64,000 bases of DNA from JAZDJP01 sp043803805 (GTDB lineage Bacteria; Planctomycetota; JAZDJP01): contig JAZDJP010000098.1 of the NCBI GenBank assembly GCA_043803805.1, positions 1 through 64,000 of the forward strand, given 5' to 3'. Below are positions 62,919 through 64,000 of the stretch, piece after piece; within the stretch, counting starts at the first letter, position 1; every line of letters begins with the position of its first letter. A model generated the notes under the pieces. The model saw only the letters and a program-made list of their open reading frames with translations, was not told the DNA's origin and did no database searches. The translations under genes and the position numbers were made by a program.

Positions 62919-64000
62919 TCAGGCATCGCCCGCATTCGACGGGTTGGGCGTTGCCGTAATCAGGCTCTGCACCGCCGCCGCGCCCCCCGCCAACTCGATC
63001 GGTTCGCCAAACACGTCCACCGTCTGCGCCGCGGCGCCGAAGTTCGCCACAAGGGCGTATCGGCTGCCGTTCGCTCCGTCCACCCACACGCCTCTGAGCC
63101 CTTTCTGCGAAAACGGGATGGCGCCGCCCCGGACACGGGCCGTGGACTCCGCCGTCGCGCCTGAAAGAAGGGCAAAGCCGATATCGGCCAGAACCTCGCC
63201 GCTCCGGCAGCGCGTCACACGGTTTTGGATGTGCAGACAGACTTCCTCCACGAAAATAGACGGGTACCGCCCCCCGCGCCGTGACGCGGACCGGTCGATA
63301 AGCAGCCCGTTCCCGCCGTACAGCGCGACGACCCCGAGGCAATCATCGATATTGAGCCAGCCGCCATGAAACTCCAACGCTTCGCTGCGTTCCGGCGGCG
63401 AGGCCAGCACCGTTTTCCCGGCGGACGACCACACCGTGCGGCGGAACCCGTTGAACAGATCGTTAGGCACCGCCACGTGCAGATCCTTAATCTCCGCAAA
63501 GTATGCCACGCGGTCGGCGGCGGCGACCACATACTGCAGACATAAACAGGTTCTGCCGTCCGGCAACGCCGCGAACGCAATGTGCGTCACGGCCTGGTCG
63601 GTGCAGGAGGCGCCCTCGTCAATGGTGACGTTCACCCCCTCCATTACGGCTCCGCAGGTCACGAACCCCCCATCGAAGGAACGAACGTGGTGAGCCAACA
63701 GGCGACGGTGTTCCCCGGGGCGGGATCCGTCATCCCCCAGGAACCGGACCACCGGGCACAGGTTCGCCGACCATTCGGCCAGACTGCTGTCGCGGGGCGG
63801 CAGGCAAAGCGCCTGGGTCAACCCGTGCGCCCGCCACGCGAAAGAACTCAGCCGGCTGGCCGATCGGTGCATCACGGCGCCATGCGCCTCCTCCAGCCAG
63901 CCGCCCGCGACCGACTCCTCGAATGAGACGGCCGGGGAGGCCGGAACGCGAACCAGCGGCAGGTAATTTAACAGCATCGCCAGAACACACGCACGATCCG
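62919..64000 (-). CDS. Unrecognised protein, C-terminal part (runs off the window)
   Basis: At least 360 aa; the frame stays open to the window edge, so the N-terminus is missing and the ATG at 63977 is probably internal. No clear family. The visible part contains ALCLPPRDSSLAEWSANLCP, a VAAADRVAYFAEIKDLHV stretch, many beta-strand-like segments and a C-terminus (SRYALVANFGAAAQTVDVFG) typical of the last beta-sandwich domain of large glycosidases or lyases. It may belong to the carbohydrate-active group seen at 21.8 and 50.6-59.0 kb, but this is only suggestive. Confidence 0.6.
   Translation of the reverse strand, partial: DRACVLAMLLNYLPLVRVPASPAVSFEESVAGGWLEEAHGAVMHRSASRLSSFAWRAHGLTQALCLPPRDSSLAEWSANLCPVVRFLGDDGSRPGEHRRLLAHHVRSFDGGFVTCGAVMEGVNVTIDEGASCTDQAVTHIAFAALPDGRTCLCLQYVVAAADRVAYFAEIKDLHVAVPNDLFNGFRRTVWSSAGKTVLASPPERSEALEFHGGWLNIDDCLGVVALYGGNGLLIDRSASRRGGRYPSIFVEEVCLHIQNRVTRCRSGEVLADIGFALLSGATAESTARVRGGAIPFSQKGLRGVWVDGANGSRYALVANFGAAAQTVDVFGEPIELAGGAAAVQSLITATPNPSNAGDA

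Overview
The window is GC-rich bacterial chromosome, densely packed, with no phage, plasmid or CRISPR signature. An ADP-heptose-type adenylyltransferase, Mla lipid-transport genes, HtrA proteases, FadL/TraF-like outer-membrane barrels, lipoproteins and PilT point to a Gram-negative cell. The mix of Hanks kinase, HD-GYP, LuxC/LuxE, a TIGR03790-type protein, ceramidase-like and GH20-like genes and abundant intergenic palindromes suggests an uncultured PVC-like, deltaproteobacterial or candidate-phylum lineage; there is no rRNA here to settle this.

Layout. 1-8.65 kb: two mirror-image regulatory modules. Each has a sigma54-activator-like AAA+ protein with a helical-repeat N-terminus and a winged-helix-like C-terminus, divergent from a target operon that carries a near-consensus sigma54 promoter. 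One target operon is a degenerate E2-type acyltransferase plus a glycosyltransferase; the other is a radical SAM-N-acyltransferase fusion. Palindrome and promoter lie the same distance apart in both modules. 8.7-17.3 kb: an NtrC-type response regulator, a small DMT-type membrane protein, a GAF-GGDEF cyclase, an HtrA protease with a PDZ pseudoprotease partner, and an Mrp ATPase. 17.3-21.3 kb: hom, an apgM-like gene (proposed homoserine kinase), lysC and a RAM-domain gene form an aspartate-family amino-acid operon. 21.6-24.6 kb: tRNA-Arg, a heparinase II/III-like gene and an IS66-like remnant. 24.6-29.8 kb: rfaE2, a phosphoesterase, a macrodomain, a GAF protein and pilT, a membrane protein, and a nucleotidyltransferase pair. 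29.8-33.1 kb: a sugar ABC importer without its ATPase. 33.2-33.9 kb: a duplicated tRNA-Ser, one copy decayed, with hairpin repeats. 34-43.5 kb: two TraF/FadL-like barrels, a luxC-luxE-aminotransferase operon, ymdB and rny. 43.7-47.4 kb: an SH3, HD-GYP and metallo-beta-lactamase operon. 47.6-60.4 kb: a Ser/Thr kinase, then mlaE and mlaF, then an 8.4-kb carbohydrate/ceramidase block separating them from mlaD. 60.4-64 kb: a DUF192 gene, a small membrane protein, a Memo-AMMECR1 fusion, and an unrecognised gene cut by the window end.

Functional links. The luxE, luxC and aminotransferase genes overlap and run into a translationally coupled outer-membrane barrel, which suggests fatty acid to aldehyde to amine chemistry with lipid traffic across the outer membrane. 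Several single genes have a -10 box only 6-9 nt before the ATG and no Shine-Dalgarno, consistent with leaderless mRNAs. The genes of the carbohydrate block have ordinary Shine-Dalgarno sites, which fits a later insertion. At least four families of intergenic inverted repeats are present; one copy sits in frame inside the htrA signal-peptide region. All calls come from reading sequence and recognising families, without database searches.
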